Origin: an uncultured Sphingomonadaceae bacterium
GTDB lineage: Bacteria; Pseudomonadota; Alphaproteobacteria; Sphingomonadales; Sphingomonadaceae
Reading direction: 5' to 3'
Length of the DNA: 64,000 bases
Assembly: GCA_947488625.1 (NCBI GenBank)
Contig: CANKZR010000001.1
Coordinates: 992,001 to 1,056,000, forward strand
Under the pieces are notes generated by a model. It searched no databases. It was not told the origin of the DNA and worked only from the letters and a program-made list of their open reading frames with translations. Every line of letters begins with the position of its first letter. Within the stretch, counting starts at the first letter, position 1. The translations under genes and the position numbers were made by a program. Shown here one piece after another: positions 44,304-52,365 of the stretch.

Positions 44304-46163
44304 ATGCACGCCTATCGTACCCACAACTGCGCACAGCTGACGAAAGACAATGTCGGCGACACAGTCCGCCTGTCCGGCTGGATCCACCGCAAGCGCGATC
44401 ATGGCGGGGTGTTGTTCGTCGATCTGCGTGATCATTATGGCATCACGCAAGTGGTTGCGGACGAGGATAGCCCCGCGCTGGAAATGCTGGATTCGCTGAA
44501 GCTGGAAAGCGTCATTACCATCGATGGCGAAGTGAAGGCGCGCGATGCCGAGGCCGTGAACGCGAACCTGCCGACCGGCCAGATCGAGGTGTTTGCCCGG
44601 TCCGTAACCGTCCAAAGCAAGGCGGAGGAATTGCCGCTGATCGTCAATTCGGCGGAGGACTACCCCGAAGACACGAGGCTGAGGTACCGTTTCGTCGATC
44701 TCAGGCGCGAGCGGGTGCACAACAACATCATGCTGCGCAACCAGGTCATCACCTCTCTGCGTCGCCGCATGACCGATCAGGGTTTCAGCGAGTTTCAGAC
44801 CCCGATCCTGGGTGCCTCCAGCCCCGAGGGCGCACGCGATTACCTGGTGCCAAGTCGCCTGCATCCGGGCCGCTTCTACGCACTGCCGCAGGCGCCGCAG
44901 ATGTTCAAGCAGCTGCTGATGGTGGCGGGCTTCGACCGCTATTTCCAGATCGCGCCGTGCTTTCGCGATGAAGACTTGCGCGCTGACCGTTCGCCCGAAT
45001 TCTACCAGCTCGATTTCGAAATGAGCTTCGTCACGCAGGAAGACGTGTTTAACGCCATCGAGCCCGTGCTGGCAGGCGTGTTCGAGGAGTTTTCGGGCGA
45101 CAAGAGCGTGACACCCGCAGGCGAATTTCCACGCATTCCCTATGCCGAATCGATGCTGAAATACGGCACCGACAAGCCTGACCTGCGAAACCCGATCGTC
45201 ATTTCCGACGTTACGCACCATTTCGAGAAGTCCGGCTTCGGCATTTTCGAAAAGATCGTCGGCAGCGGCGGTGTGGTGCGCGCGATCCCTGCGCCGAACA
45301 CCAACGAGAAGAGTCGTAAGTTCTTCGACGAAATGAACGACTGGGCCCGCCGTGAAGGGTTCTCCGGCCTCGGCTACGTCACCCGCAAGAGCGGTGAATT
45401 CGGCGGTCCGATTGCCAAGAACCACGGCCCGGAAAACATGGCCAAGCTCTATGAAGAACTGGGCCTTGGCGAGAATGACGGCCTGTTCTTTGCTGCCGGC
45501 AAGGAAAAGGACGCCGTTAAGCTGGCAGGGGCTGCGCGCACGCGCACTGGCGAAAATCTGGACCTTATCGAGCAGGGTTGCTTCAAGTTCTGCTGGATCG
45601 TCGATTTCCCGATGTTCGAATATGACGAAGAGCTGAAAAAGGTCGATTTCAGCCACAATCCGTTCTCCATGCCGCAGGGCGAGATGGAGGCGCTGGAAAC
45701 GCAGGACCCGCTGGATATCAAGGCGTGGCAATACGACATCGTCTGCAATGGCTACGAGCTTTCCAGCGGCGCCATTCGTAACCACCGCCCGGATATCATG
45801 TACAAGGCCTTTGCCATCGCAGGCTATTCGCAGGAGGAAGTGGATGCCAACTTCTCCGGCATGATCGAGGCGTTCAAGCTGGGCGCACCACCGCATGGCG
45901 GCTCTGCTCCGGGTATCGACCGGATCGTGATGTTGTTGGCAGACGAGCCGAACATCCGCGAAGTGATTGCTTTCCCGCTCAACCAGAAGGCACAGGACCT
46001 GATGATGGGCGCACCGTCCGTGGTGAGCGCGCGGCAGTTGAGGGACGTTCACATTCGCTTGTCGGGCGAGGCGCTGGAAACGCACAAGGATGCGAGCGCC
46101 GCTGAAAAGACCGACATGAACAGCGAAGCTTCAAAGTACGACATTCCCCCGCAAGATAGCTGA
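44304..46163 (+). CDS. aspS: Aspartate--tRNA ligase
   Basis: Class II aminoacyl-tRNA synthetase of 619 residues. The OB-fold anticodon domain begins with YRTHNCAQL and [12 protein letters not shown]. Motif 2 ([18 protein letters not shown]), the bacterial GAD insertion domain and motif 3 ([13 protein letters not shown]) are present. No gatCAB is in the window, so discriminating versus non-discriminating use for tRNA-Asn cannot be judged. I chose ATG 44304 (MHAYRTH); in-frame ATGs at 44289 and 44244 are alternatives. The C-terminus extends about 20 residues past motif-rich sequence. Confidence 0.96.
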   Translation: MHAYRTHNCAQLTKDNVGDTVRLSGWIHRKRDHGGVLFVDLRDHYGITQVVADEDSPALEMLDSLKLESVITIDGEVKARDAEAVNANLPTGQIEVFARSVTVQSKAEELPLIVNSAEDYPEDTRLRYRFVDLRRERVHNNIMLRNQVITSLRRRMTDQGFSEFQTPILGASSPEGARDYLVPSRLHPGRFYALPQAPQMFKQLLMVAGFDRYFQIAPCFRDEDLRADRSPEFYQLDFEMSFVTQEDVFNAIEPVLAGVFEEFSGDKSVTPAGEFPRIPYAESMLKYGTDKPDLRNPIVISDVTHHFEKSGFGIFEKIVGSGGVVRAIPAPNTNEKSRKFFDEMNDWARREGFSGLGYVTRKSGEFGGPIAKNHGPENMAKLYEELGLGENDGLFFAAGKEKDAVKLAGAARTRTGENLDLIEQGCFKFCWIVDFPMFEYDEELKKVDFSHNPFSMPQGEMEALETQDPLDIKAWQYDIVCNGYELSSGAIRNHRPDIMYKAFAIAGYSQEEVDANFSGMIEAFKLGAPPHGGSAPGIDRIVMLLADEPNIREVIAFPLNQKAQDLMMGAPSVVSARQLRDVHIRLSGEALETHKDASAAEKTDMNSEASKYDIPPQDS

Positions 46164-46170
46164 GCACGTG

Positions 46171-46203
46171 AAAAGGGCGCGGCTCCCGAAAGAATCGCGC
46201 CCT
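46171..46203 (-). terminator. Hairpin between aspS and the PA2169-type gene
   Basis: AGGGCGCG (46174-46181) pairs with CGCGCCCT (46196-46203). Read on the minus strand it is followed by TTTT-like sequence, so it fits as the terminator of the minus-strand gene at 46228. It may also serve aspS. Confidence 0.55.
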
Positions 46204-46227
46204 ACTAAGTCTCACAGATCAGCCAAG

Positions 46228-46662
46228 TCAGTCGTATTGCTTGGAAATCATGTCGCCGAAGCGTTCGCCTTCGCTGATCTCTGCGTAGCACTGCTGCACG
46301 ACCGCGCGGGACTGCGGATCGAGATCATCGTCCTTGAGCGCGCTTTCGAACTTGCCCTTGAGATAGTCTTCGCCTTCTTCGACGCGCTCGGCCGCAGCTT
46401 CGTTGCCATCTTCGAATGCGTCGGAAATGCTCATCCAAAGCTGATGCGCTTCGCCGGTCATGGTACCCTTGGTGACCAGCTCACCGCCCTGCCGCTGGAT
46501 CTCTGCATTCAGCGCTGCAACCGTCTCTTCGCGCTTTTCGCGGCGCTGAAGCAGCGCCGATTTGAGATTGGCGTCCTTGGCCTTCTCGGCCGCTTTTCCA
46601 TATCCCTCGATAGAATCGAAAGCGGTGTCGGTAAGCGTCTTGAGAACATTGTTGGCAGACAT
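46228..46662 (-). CDS. PA2169-family four-helix-bundle protein
   Basis: A 144-residue soluble all-helical protein of the ferritin-like DUF2383/PA2169 family. DTAFDSIEGYGKAAEKA, RREKREETVAALNAEI and EGEDYLKGKFESAL are typical. The family is linked to stress responses; metal binding is unproven. It starts at ATG 46662 with an AGGAGTTT ribosome site, and has a near-match to an EcfG promoter upstream. Confidence 0.85.
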   Translation of the reverse strand: MSANNVLKTLTDTAFDSIEGYGKAAEKAKDANLKSALLQRREKREETVAALNAEIQRQGGELVTKGTMTGEAHQLWMSISDAFEDGNEAAAERVEEGEDYLKGKFESALKDDDLDPQSRAVVQQCYAEISEGERFGDMISKQYD

Positions 46663-46696
46663 TTGGAAACTCCTTTGATTAAATCGTTATCTCATC

Positions 46697-46722
46697 AACG
46701 AGGCAGGAGCGGATAAGGTTCA
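46697..46722 (-). promoter_or_regulatory. EcfG-like promoter of the PA2169-type gene (imperfect)
   Basis: Read on the minus strand: TGAAC, a 17-base spacer and CGTT. One base in the -35 (T for G) departs from GGAAC-N16/17-CGTT. The -10 lies 35 bases before the ATG at 46662. Confidence 0.35.
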
Positions 46723-46770
46723 GGAAAGGGGCGAAAAAATTCCCCTGGTCTTCACCGCGCGGGTGGTTCT

Positions 46771-48123
46771 TCAGCCGTGCGCGGCTTTCCATGCACCCAT
46801 CGATCCAAGATAGACATCGACATTGGCGAAGCCCTTGCTGGCCAGCCAACTGGCGGCGACCGTTGCCCGCATACCGCTGGCACACATGAGGGTGTAGGAC
46901 GCCAACGGGTCCAGATCCTTCCACTGCTCGTTCAGGTGGCCCGCGTATATATGCTTCGAGCCGTCGATCCTGGCTTGCGCGCGTTCGTCAGCCGCGCGAA
47001 CGTCGATCAAAGACCAGCCGTTGGGGTTCGTCTGTAGTCTGCGGGCGACTTCTTCGGTCTTGATCATCGGGACCTGTCCCAGGTCCCTTCCTTGCGCTGC
47101 GGCGGGTACGACGCCGGTATAACCACCGACAATATTGTCGAGGCCGATACGAACCAGATGCGTCGCTGCCGTTTCAAGCGCATCTTCGCCAGAGGCGATA
47201 AGCGCGATAGTTTCGCCTTCGCGAACGAACCACCCGGCAAAGGCGGGAACCATGGCAACAGGGATGCAATAGCTGCCGGGCAGGTGGCCCGCACACCAGG
47301 CTCCGGGTTCGCGAACGTCGATTAGATGGTCCGCGCCGCACTCTTCCAGTTCTGCGAGCTGCAGGTTGCGAGGCCGCATCACGCGAGGCGCAGCACTGGT
47401 TCCTTCGATATTCAAACGCTCCATCAGGCTGAAATAGGGTGGCTGGTAATGCACTTCGGCAAGCTTGGCCTTGATGAACTCGTCGCGGCTGTCGATTTGC
47501 AGGCGCGGATTGTTGCGACGTTCATGCCCGATGGTGGAAAATTCCCGCTCGGCCATTCCCGATCCGCACACGGACCCAGCGCCGTGCGCAGGATAGAGGA
47601 TCGTCTGATCACCCAGCGTCAGCAGCTTCTGCAAGCTGTCATACAGCAGGCCGGCAACCTCGCGGGCGCGATCAGGATAGAAATCGGTGCGGCCGACGTC
47701 CCCTACGAACAGGGCATCGCCGGTGAATACGCCGACCGGACCTTCGGGATAGGCGGTGTCGTGGATGACGTATGAAAGGCTGTCGTCGGTATGGCCAGGG
47801 GTTTCCAGCACACGGATCCGGAGCTGACCGATTTCGATTTCATCGCCTTCTCGCGCCGTTTTGGCAAAGGTTACGTCACCGCCCGCATTCGGTCCGTGCA
47901 GAACCGTCGCGCCGGTCAATTCGGCTAGGGTCGGCGAACCCGACACGAAATCCTCGTTCCGGTGCGTCTCCAGTATATGCGTGATCCGAAGACCCTCGGC
48001 GCGCGCTTTTTCGAAGTAGATTTCGCAATCCCGCCGCGGGTCTATCACCGCAGCTTGTCCGCCAGAGCCGACGAGATAGGAGAGGTGCGAAAGGCCGGGC
48101 GTTTTGATCTTTTCCAATATCAT
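46771..48123 (-). CDS. MBL-fold/double rhodanese protein (persulfide dioxygenase-like)
   Basis: A 450-residue fusion of a metallo-beta-lactamase domain (1-250) and two rhodanese domains. The MBL metal motif reads T53-H54-R-N56-E-D58-F59 in place of THxHxDH. The other ligands, H111 (PGHTDDS) and D136 (FTGDALFVGD), and PAHGAGS remain. The first rhodanese has no active Cys (IASGEDA); the second does (LMCASGMRA). Proteins of this plan act on glutathione persulfide and sulfane sulfur. Whether this one has full activity is uncertain. It is divergent from acpP. Confidence 0.85.
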   Translation of the reverse strand: MILEKIKTPGLSHLSYLVGSGGQAAVIDPRRDCEIYFEKARAEGLRITHILETHRNEDFVSGSPTLAELTGATVLHGPNAGGDVTFAKTAREGDEIEIGQLRIRVLETPGHTDDSLSYVIHDTAYPEGPVGVFTGDALFVGDVGRTDFYPDRAREVAGLLYDSLQKLLTLGDQTILYPAHGAGSVCGSGMAEREFSTIGHERRNNPRLQIDSRDEFIKAKLAEVHYQPPYFSLMERLNIEGTSAAPRVMRPRNLQLAELEECGADHLIDVREPGAWCAGHLPGSYCIPVAMVPAFAGWFVREGETIALIASGEDALETAATHLVRIGLDNIVGGYTGVVPAAAQGRDLGQVPMIKTEEVARRLQTNPNGWSLIDVRAADERAQARIDGSKHIYAGHLNEQWKDLDPLASYTLMCASGMRATVAASWLASKGFANVDVYLGSMGAWKAAHG

Positions 48124-48269
48124 GTCCGCCTAACGAGCGAAGGCGGGCCGGGGTTTCACCATATCCATGAAGATTGCCTGCAAGGCAGGAAATTTCGGGC
48201 ACTTGCTTTGCTTGCCAGCGTTGATTAGGGCGAGAGTGTAATTCGAAACCCCAAAGTGAGAGAGCATAC

Positions 48270-48506
48270 ATGAGCGATATCGCTGCACGCGTTAAGAAGA
48301 TCGTTGTCGAGCATCTTGGTGTTGAGGAAGAAAAGGTGACTCCGGACGCCAGCTTCATCGACGACCTGGGCGCGGACAGCCTCGACATCGTCGAACTGGT
48401 GATGGCCTTCGAGGAAGAGTTCGGCGTGGAAATCCCCGACGATGCCGCCGAGAAGATCAATACAGTCGGCGATGCCAACAAGTATATCGAAGAGCACGTC
48501 TCTTAA
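48270..48506 (+). CDS. acpP: Acyl carrier protein
   Basis: A 78-residue acidic four-helix carrier. S37 in [18 protein letters not shown] takes the phosphopantetheine arm. It serves FabF and FabZ and all acyl-lipid synthesis. GAGAG upstream is a fair ribosome site. A terminator-like hairpin lies between it and fabF, as expected from the need for much more ACP than FabF. Confidence 0.97.
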   Translation: MSDIAARVKKIVVEHLGVEEEKVTPDASFIDDLGADSLDIVELVMAFEEEFGVEIPDDAAEKINTVGDANKYIEEHVS

Positions 48507-48558
48507 CAGACCACTGGCCTCGTTCGCGAATGGTCTCCCCGGACGCGGACGGGGTTGG

Positions 48559-48589
48559 AAGGCTCGGCCCATAGGGCTGGGCCTTTCTT
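48559..48589 (+). terminator. Terminator/attenuator between acpP and fabF
   Basis: AAGGCTCGGCCC (48559-48570) pairs with GGGCTGGGCCTT (48574-48585), 10 of 12 positions plus wobble, then TTTC. fabF starts 15 bases later, so it probably acts as a partial terminator. Confidence 0.65.
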
Positions 48590-48604
48590 GATTGGAGAAG
48601 ATTT

Positions 48605-49867
48605 ATGCGGCGTGTCGTCGTAACCGGACTGGGACTTGTCACCCCCCTGGGTGCCGATGTCGAAACGACCTGGAGCAACTTGATCGCGGGCGAAAGCGGG
48701 ATCGATACGATCACCCGCTTCGATACCGAGGGGCAGAAGTGCCTGATCGCGGGCGAAGTGAAGCCTGCGGATCACAAGTGGGGTTTCGATCCGAACAAGC
48801 GCGTGGACTCCAAGATCCAGCGCCAGGTCGATCCTTTCATCGTCTACGGCATCGATGCTGCCGGGCAGGCGTTGGAAGACGCCGGCCTTTGCGACATGGA
48901 CGAGGAAATGAAGCTGCGCGCGGGCTGCTCCGTCGGTTCGGGCATCGGCGGACTTCCGGGCATAGAACTGGAATCGATCAACCTGCACAAGCGTGGACCC
49001 GGTCGCGTATCGCCGCACTTCGTGCACGGGCGACTGATCAATCTCATTTCCGGTCAGGTGTCGATTGCCTATGGCCTGATGGGCCCCAACCACGCGGTCG
49101 TGACGGCCTGTTCCACCGGCGCGCACTCGATTGGCGATGCCGCGCGGATGATCAAGGACGATGATGCCGATATTATGCTGGCGGGCGGTGCGGAAAGCAC
49201 GATCAACCCGCTGGGCGTGGCAGGTTTCGCACAGGCACGTGCATTGAATTGCAGCATGAACGACCGACCCACCGAAGCCAGCCGCCCCTACGACAAGGAC
49301 CGCGACGGTTTCGTGATGGGCGAGGGCGCGGGCGTCGTTGTGCTGGAAGAATATGAACACGCCAAGGCACGCGGCGCGAAGATATATGCAGAAGTCGTGG
49401 GTTATGGTCTTTCCGGCGATGCCTATCACGTCACCGCGCCGCATCCCGAAGGCAAGGGCGCGGAAAACGCCATGCGCATGGCGATCCGCAAGTCCGGGCT
49501 GGAAGGCGCGGACATCGACTACGTCAACGCGCACGGCACATCCACCATGGCCGACACGATCGAACTGGCAGCGGTAAAGCGCGTGCTGGGCGACGATCTT
49601 GGCGGCGCTTCGATGAGCAGCACCAAGTCTGCCATCGGCCACCTCCTGGGCGGTGCAGGCGCGGTGGAAAGCATCTTCTGCATTCTCGCCATGCGCGACC
49701 AGATTGCGCCGCCGACGCTTAACCTCCACAATCCCGACGAAGGCACCGAAGGCGTCGACCTCGTTCCGCTCACCGCGAAAAAGCGGGAAGTGAACGCGGT
49801 GCTCAACAACAGCTTCGGCTTTGGTGGCACCAATGCTTCGCTGGTGATGAAGCGCGTCGAGGACTGA
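48605..49867 (+). CDS. fabF: Beta-ketoacyl-[ACP] synthase II
   Basis: Condensing enzyme of fatty acid elongation, 420 residues. Active-site C169 is in VVTACSTGAHS; the two histidines are in NAHGTSTMADT and SAIGHLLGGAGA. NNSFGFGGTNASL closes the protein. It follows acpP and lies 1 base before mltG, the common acpP-fabF-mltG order. Confidence 0.97.
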   Translation: MRRVVVTGLGLVTPLGADVETTWSNLIAGESGIDTITRFDTEGQKCLIAGEVKPADHKWGFDPNKRVDSKIQRQVDPFIVYGIDAAGQALEDAGLCDMDEEMKLRAGCSVGSGIGGLPGIELESINLHKRGPGRVSPHFVHGRLINLISGQVSIAYGLMGPNHAVVTACSTGAHSIGDAARMIKDDDADIMLAGGAESTINPLGVAGFAQARALNCSMNDRPTEASRPYDKDRDGFVMGEGAGVVVLEEYEHAKARGAKIYAEVVGYGLSGDAYHVTAPHPEGKGAENAMRMAIRKSGLEGADIDYVNAHGTSTMADTIELAAVKRVLGDDLGGASMSSTKSAIGHLLGGAGAVESIFCILAMRDQIAPPTLNLHNPDEGTEGVDLVPLTAKKREVNAVLNNSFGFGGTNASLVMKRVED

Positions 49868-49868
49868 T

Positions 49869-50840
49869 ATGAAAAAGCTGCTCGCGGTAATTGTCGCGCT
49901 GGGAATACTGGCGGTGGCGGCCGTGGGCGGCTGGTTCACGCTGGGCTGGTACGGCGGTGCGCAGGTGGAGGAGGAGACGGCTTTCATCGTCCCCTCCGGC
50001 GCTTCGCTGACTTCGGTCGCGAGCAAGCTGGAGGAGGAGGGGCATATCGCCTCTGCCGATTCCTTCCTTCTGCGGGCTAAGGTGCTGGGCAGCGGCGATC
50101 CGATCAAGGCGGGCGAATTCCTGCTGGCCGAAGGCATCAGCAACGCGGGTATCCTCGATCACCTGCAGCATGGCGAGGTAATCCGCCGCTTCGTGACCAT
50201 CCCAGAAGGCACTCCGTCTGCCATCGTGCATGACTTGCTGATGGCGGAAGAATTGCTGGTGGGTGAGATTCCCGTGCCTGAGGAAGGCAGCGTCCTGCCC
50301 GAAAGCTATGATTTCGAGCGGGGGGAGGAGCGTATCGCCGTGCTCGCCCGGATGCAGCGCGCGATGGACGAAACCATCGCCGAACTCTGGCCGCAGCGCA
50401 GCGAACGCACGGTGGCAAAAACGCCGGAGGAAGCGGTGACGCTGGCCTCCATCGTGGAAAAGGAAACCGGCGTTCCGGAAGAACGGCGCATGGTGGCTGG
50501 TCTTTATTCCAACCGCATACGGCAGGGAATTTTCCTGCAGGCCGATCCGACAATCATTTACCCGATCACCAAGGGGCGCCCGCTGGGCCGCCGTATCCGG
50601 CAGTCGGAAATCGCCGATATCAATGATTACAACACTTACCAGATGGCGGGACTGCCAGCAGGGCCGATCACCAATCCGGGCCGCGCCAGTATCGAAGCTG
50701 TGCTCAATCCCGCAGAAACCGACGCGATCTTCATGGTGGCTGATGGCTCTGGCGGGCATGAGTTCAACGATACCCTGCGGGAACACAATGAAGCCGTTGA
50801 GCGGTGGTTCGCACTGCGCCGCGAGCGAGGGGAAATGTGA
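49869..50840 (+). CDS. mltG: Endolytic murein transglycosylase MltG
   Basis: Cuts nascent glycan strands and so sets their length. It is 323 residues with one N-terminal helix, a LysM-like section and the YceG catalytic domain. The catalytic Glu is in LASIVEKETGVPEER, and FLQADPTIIYPIT and PAGPITNPGRASIEAVLNP are conserved. Its stop overlaps the next gene's GTG. Confidence 0.95.
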   Translation: MKKLLAVIVALGILAVAAVGGWFTLGWYGGAQVEEETAFIVPSGASLTSVASKLEEEGHIASADSFLLRAKVLGSGDPIKAGEFLLAEGISNAGILDHLQHGEVIRRFVTIPEGTPSAIVHDLLMAEELLVGEIPVPEEGSVLPESYDFERGEERIAVLARMQRAMDETIAELWPQRSERTVAKTPEEAVTLASIVEKETGVPEERRMVAGLYSNRIRQGIFLQADPTIIYPITKGRPLGRRIRQSEIADINDYNTYQMAGLPAGPITNPGRASIEAVLNPAETDAIFMVADGSGGHEFNDTLREHNEAVERWFALRRERGEM

Positions 50841-51376
50841 GCAGCCAGGGCGGGCCTGCCCCGTTGATCGTCACAGCGGAAATGCCGCCGGACCTGTTTA
50901 GCTGGGCCAACCAGTTGCGCGTGGATCACTTCCCGCCTGAACGCAATTATCTGAAGGCCCACGTGACTCTGTTTCACGCTCTGCCGCCAAGTTGCGAGGA
51001 TGAGCTGCGCGATTGCCTGAAAGAGCTGGCGCGCGGTAATCCTCCGGTACCTGCACGTCTCGTCGGGATCATGAAGCTGGGGAAGGGTACTGCCCTGAAG
51101 CTGGAAAGCGCCGATATGATCGCCATCTGGCAAGACCTGGCCGATCGTTTTCATGGATTGCTGACGCCGCAGGATGAGCACAAGCCGCGCCTACATGTCA
51201 CCGTGCAGAACAAGGTCAGTATCGAGGCAGCAAAAGCCCTTCAGGCCGATCTCGCCCCGCGCGTGGAGCCGCGCGACTTCACTTTCACCGGTCTGCAAAT
51301 GCACGCCTATCGTGGCGGACCGTGGGAGGAACTGGGACGCTTTGCCTTTCGTGGAAATAGCGGCAACCGCAAATAA
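50837..51376 (+). CDS. 2'-5' RNA ligase family protein
   Basis: A 179-residue protein of the 2H phosphoesterase superfamily. Both HxT motifs are present: KAHVTLFHAL near residue 38 and RLHVTVQN near residue 120. Such proteins hydrolyse cyclic phosphates or join RNA with 2'-5' bonds; the natural substrate is unknown. It starts with GTG inside the mltG stop (GTGA). The N-terminus APLIVTAEMPPDLFSWANQL is typical of this branch. Confidence 0.85.
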   Translation: MSSQGGPAPLIVTAEMPPDLFSWANQLRVDHFPPERNYLKAHVTLFHALPPSCEDELRDCLKELARGNPPVPARLVGIMKLGKGTALKLESADMIAIWQDLADRFHGLLTPQDEHKPRLHVTVQNKVSIEAAKALQADLAPRVEPRDFTFTGLQMHAYRGGPWEELGRFAFRGNSGNRK

Positions 51377-51501
51377 GCCGATGCCGGAAACGCATGGTTT
51401 TTGCCCTGGTATTCAGGCATTGGCTTGCGGTGGAAAAACCGCCAACCGCAGGGATGCAAGCGGCTTCGGACGATTGATTGCACATCTTGCAAAATGGCAG
51501 G

Positions 51502-51530
51502 TTGACCGCGTCGTAAAGCGGACCTAAATG
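51502..51530 (+). promoter_or_regulatory. Promoter of tRNA-Met
   Basis: TTGACC (51502-51507), a 17-base spacer and TAAATG (51525-51530), 45 bases before the tRNA. Confidence 0.6.
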
Positions 51531-51575
51531 GCGCGCCTCGCCTCCGCACCTTGTGCATGGATGGCGTTGCCGGAT

Positions 51576-51652
51576 GGCGGAGTAGCTCAGGTGGTTAGAG
51601 CACGGGAATCATAATCCTGGTGTCGGGGGTTCGAGTCCCTCCTCCGCTACCA
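51576..51652 (+). tRNA. tRNA-Met (CAT), elongator type
   Basis: Cloverleaf with acceptor GGCGGAG/CTCCGCT, D arm GCTC/GAGC, anticodon stem CGGGA/TCCTG, loop ATCATAA, and GGTTCGAGT in the T arm. The anticodon CAT is at 51610-51612. CCA is encoded. The initiator features (C1-A72 mismatch, GGG/CCC anticodon stem) are absent. A lysidine-modified tRNA-Ile cannot be fully excluded. G1 faces U72, a wobble pair. Confidence 0.93.
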
Positions 51653-51957
51653 ACATGCGGTATCAGCATCCAATGTTATCGGGTCCGCTGGTGTAAGCGC
51701 AGTAGGTACTGGCGACTTGCACAAGGCATATTTCTCGAAATCAGGTCAGTGCAGGTCGAAGCACCAGTCGGATTTGCGCCGAACGTTGGGGCCGTCTTCC
51801 TGCGGATATCTCGCTACCTCTGCATTGGAACGGTATGAACGCTCCGTTCGCTTACGAATAATGGCGCCAGTCTCCTGCGGCTAACACCTAGCACGCTGAA
51901 AATGTCCGAATAAGCTTACCGATCTATTGCGCATGACGGATTCACCAAGGAACCGAA
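51653..51957. other. 305-base intergenic region before the response regulator
   Basis: I see no gene here. A short plus-strand frame in it reads through the tRNA and is not credible. It presumably holds the promoter of the response regulator/kinase pair. I found no clear -35/-10; GGAAC (51827) and CGTT (51845) are only 13 bases apart. Confidence 0.5.
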
Positions 51958-52365
51958 ATGGCGCGAATAATCGTTGCAGACGACCATGAAATCGTGGGAG
52001 CAATCCTGAGCGAAACCCTGATTGATGCAGGGCATAGCGTGGGCTGGCTCAGCGATGGCGAACAAGCGATTGCCGCGATGAAGCGGCGACCGCCGAACCT
52101 TGCCATTCTCGATCAGAACATGCCCACCATGAGCGGCAGGGACGTGCTGCGTTTCATGCGTTCCCATCCCCAGCTTGTGATGACGCCTGTCATGATGCTG
52201 ACCGCCATTTCCGGTGAGCAGGACGAGCGGATATCCTATTACGAAGGCGCGGATTGCTATCTGACGAAGCCGTTCGATCCGCAGGAAGTCCTCTTCTGGG
52301 CAGAGGAACTTATTGCCAAGAAGATCACGCGCACCTCTCCGCTGGGCCATTCGGCGCATTCGTGA
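51958..52365 (+). CDS. Single-domain response regulator
   Basis: A 135-residue REC domain without an output domain. The acidic pocket is D8/D9, the phospho-acceptor D52 (LAILDQNMPTMSG), T82 and K104 (YLTKPF). The stop overlaps the GTG of the hybrid kinase, so they form one unit. It may be the terminal acceptor of the relay or a phosphate shuttle. Confidence 0.92.
   Translation: MARIIVADDHEIVGAILSETLIDAGHSVGWLSDGEQAIAAMKRRPPNLAILDQNMPTMSGRDVLRFMRSHPQLVMTPVMMLTAISGEQDERISYYEGADCYLTKPFDPQEVLFWAEELIAKKITRTSPLGHSAHS

Noticed and set aside
44145-46085. 646-codon minus-strand frame over aspS
   Set aside because: Shadow of aspS, which has all class II motifs.
48503-50143. 546-codon minus-strand frame over fabF
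   Set aside because: Shadow of fabF, with low-complexity content and no recognisable motif.
51620-51838. 72-codon plus-strand frame after tRNA-Met
   Set aside because: It begins inside the tRNA and has no ribosome site or similarity.
51827-51848. GGAAC and CGTT upstream of the response regulator as an EcfG promoter
   Set aside because: The spacer is 13 bases, too short for the 16-17 needed.
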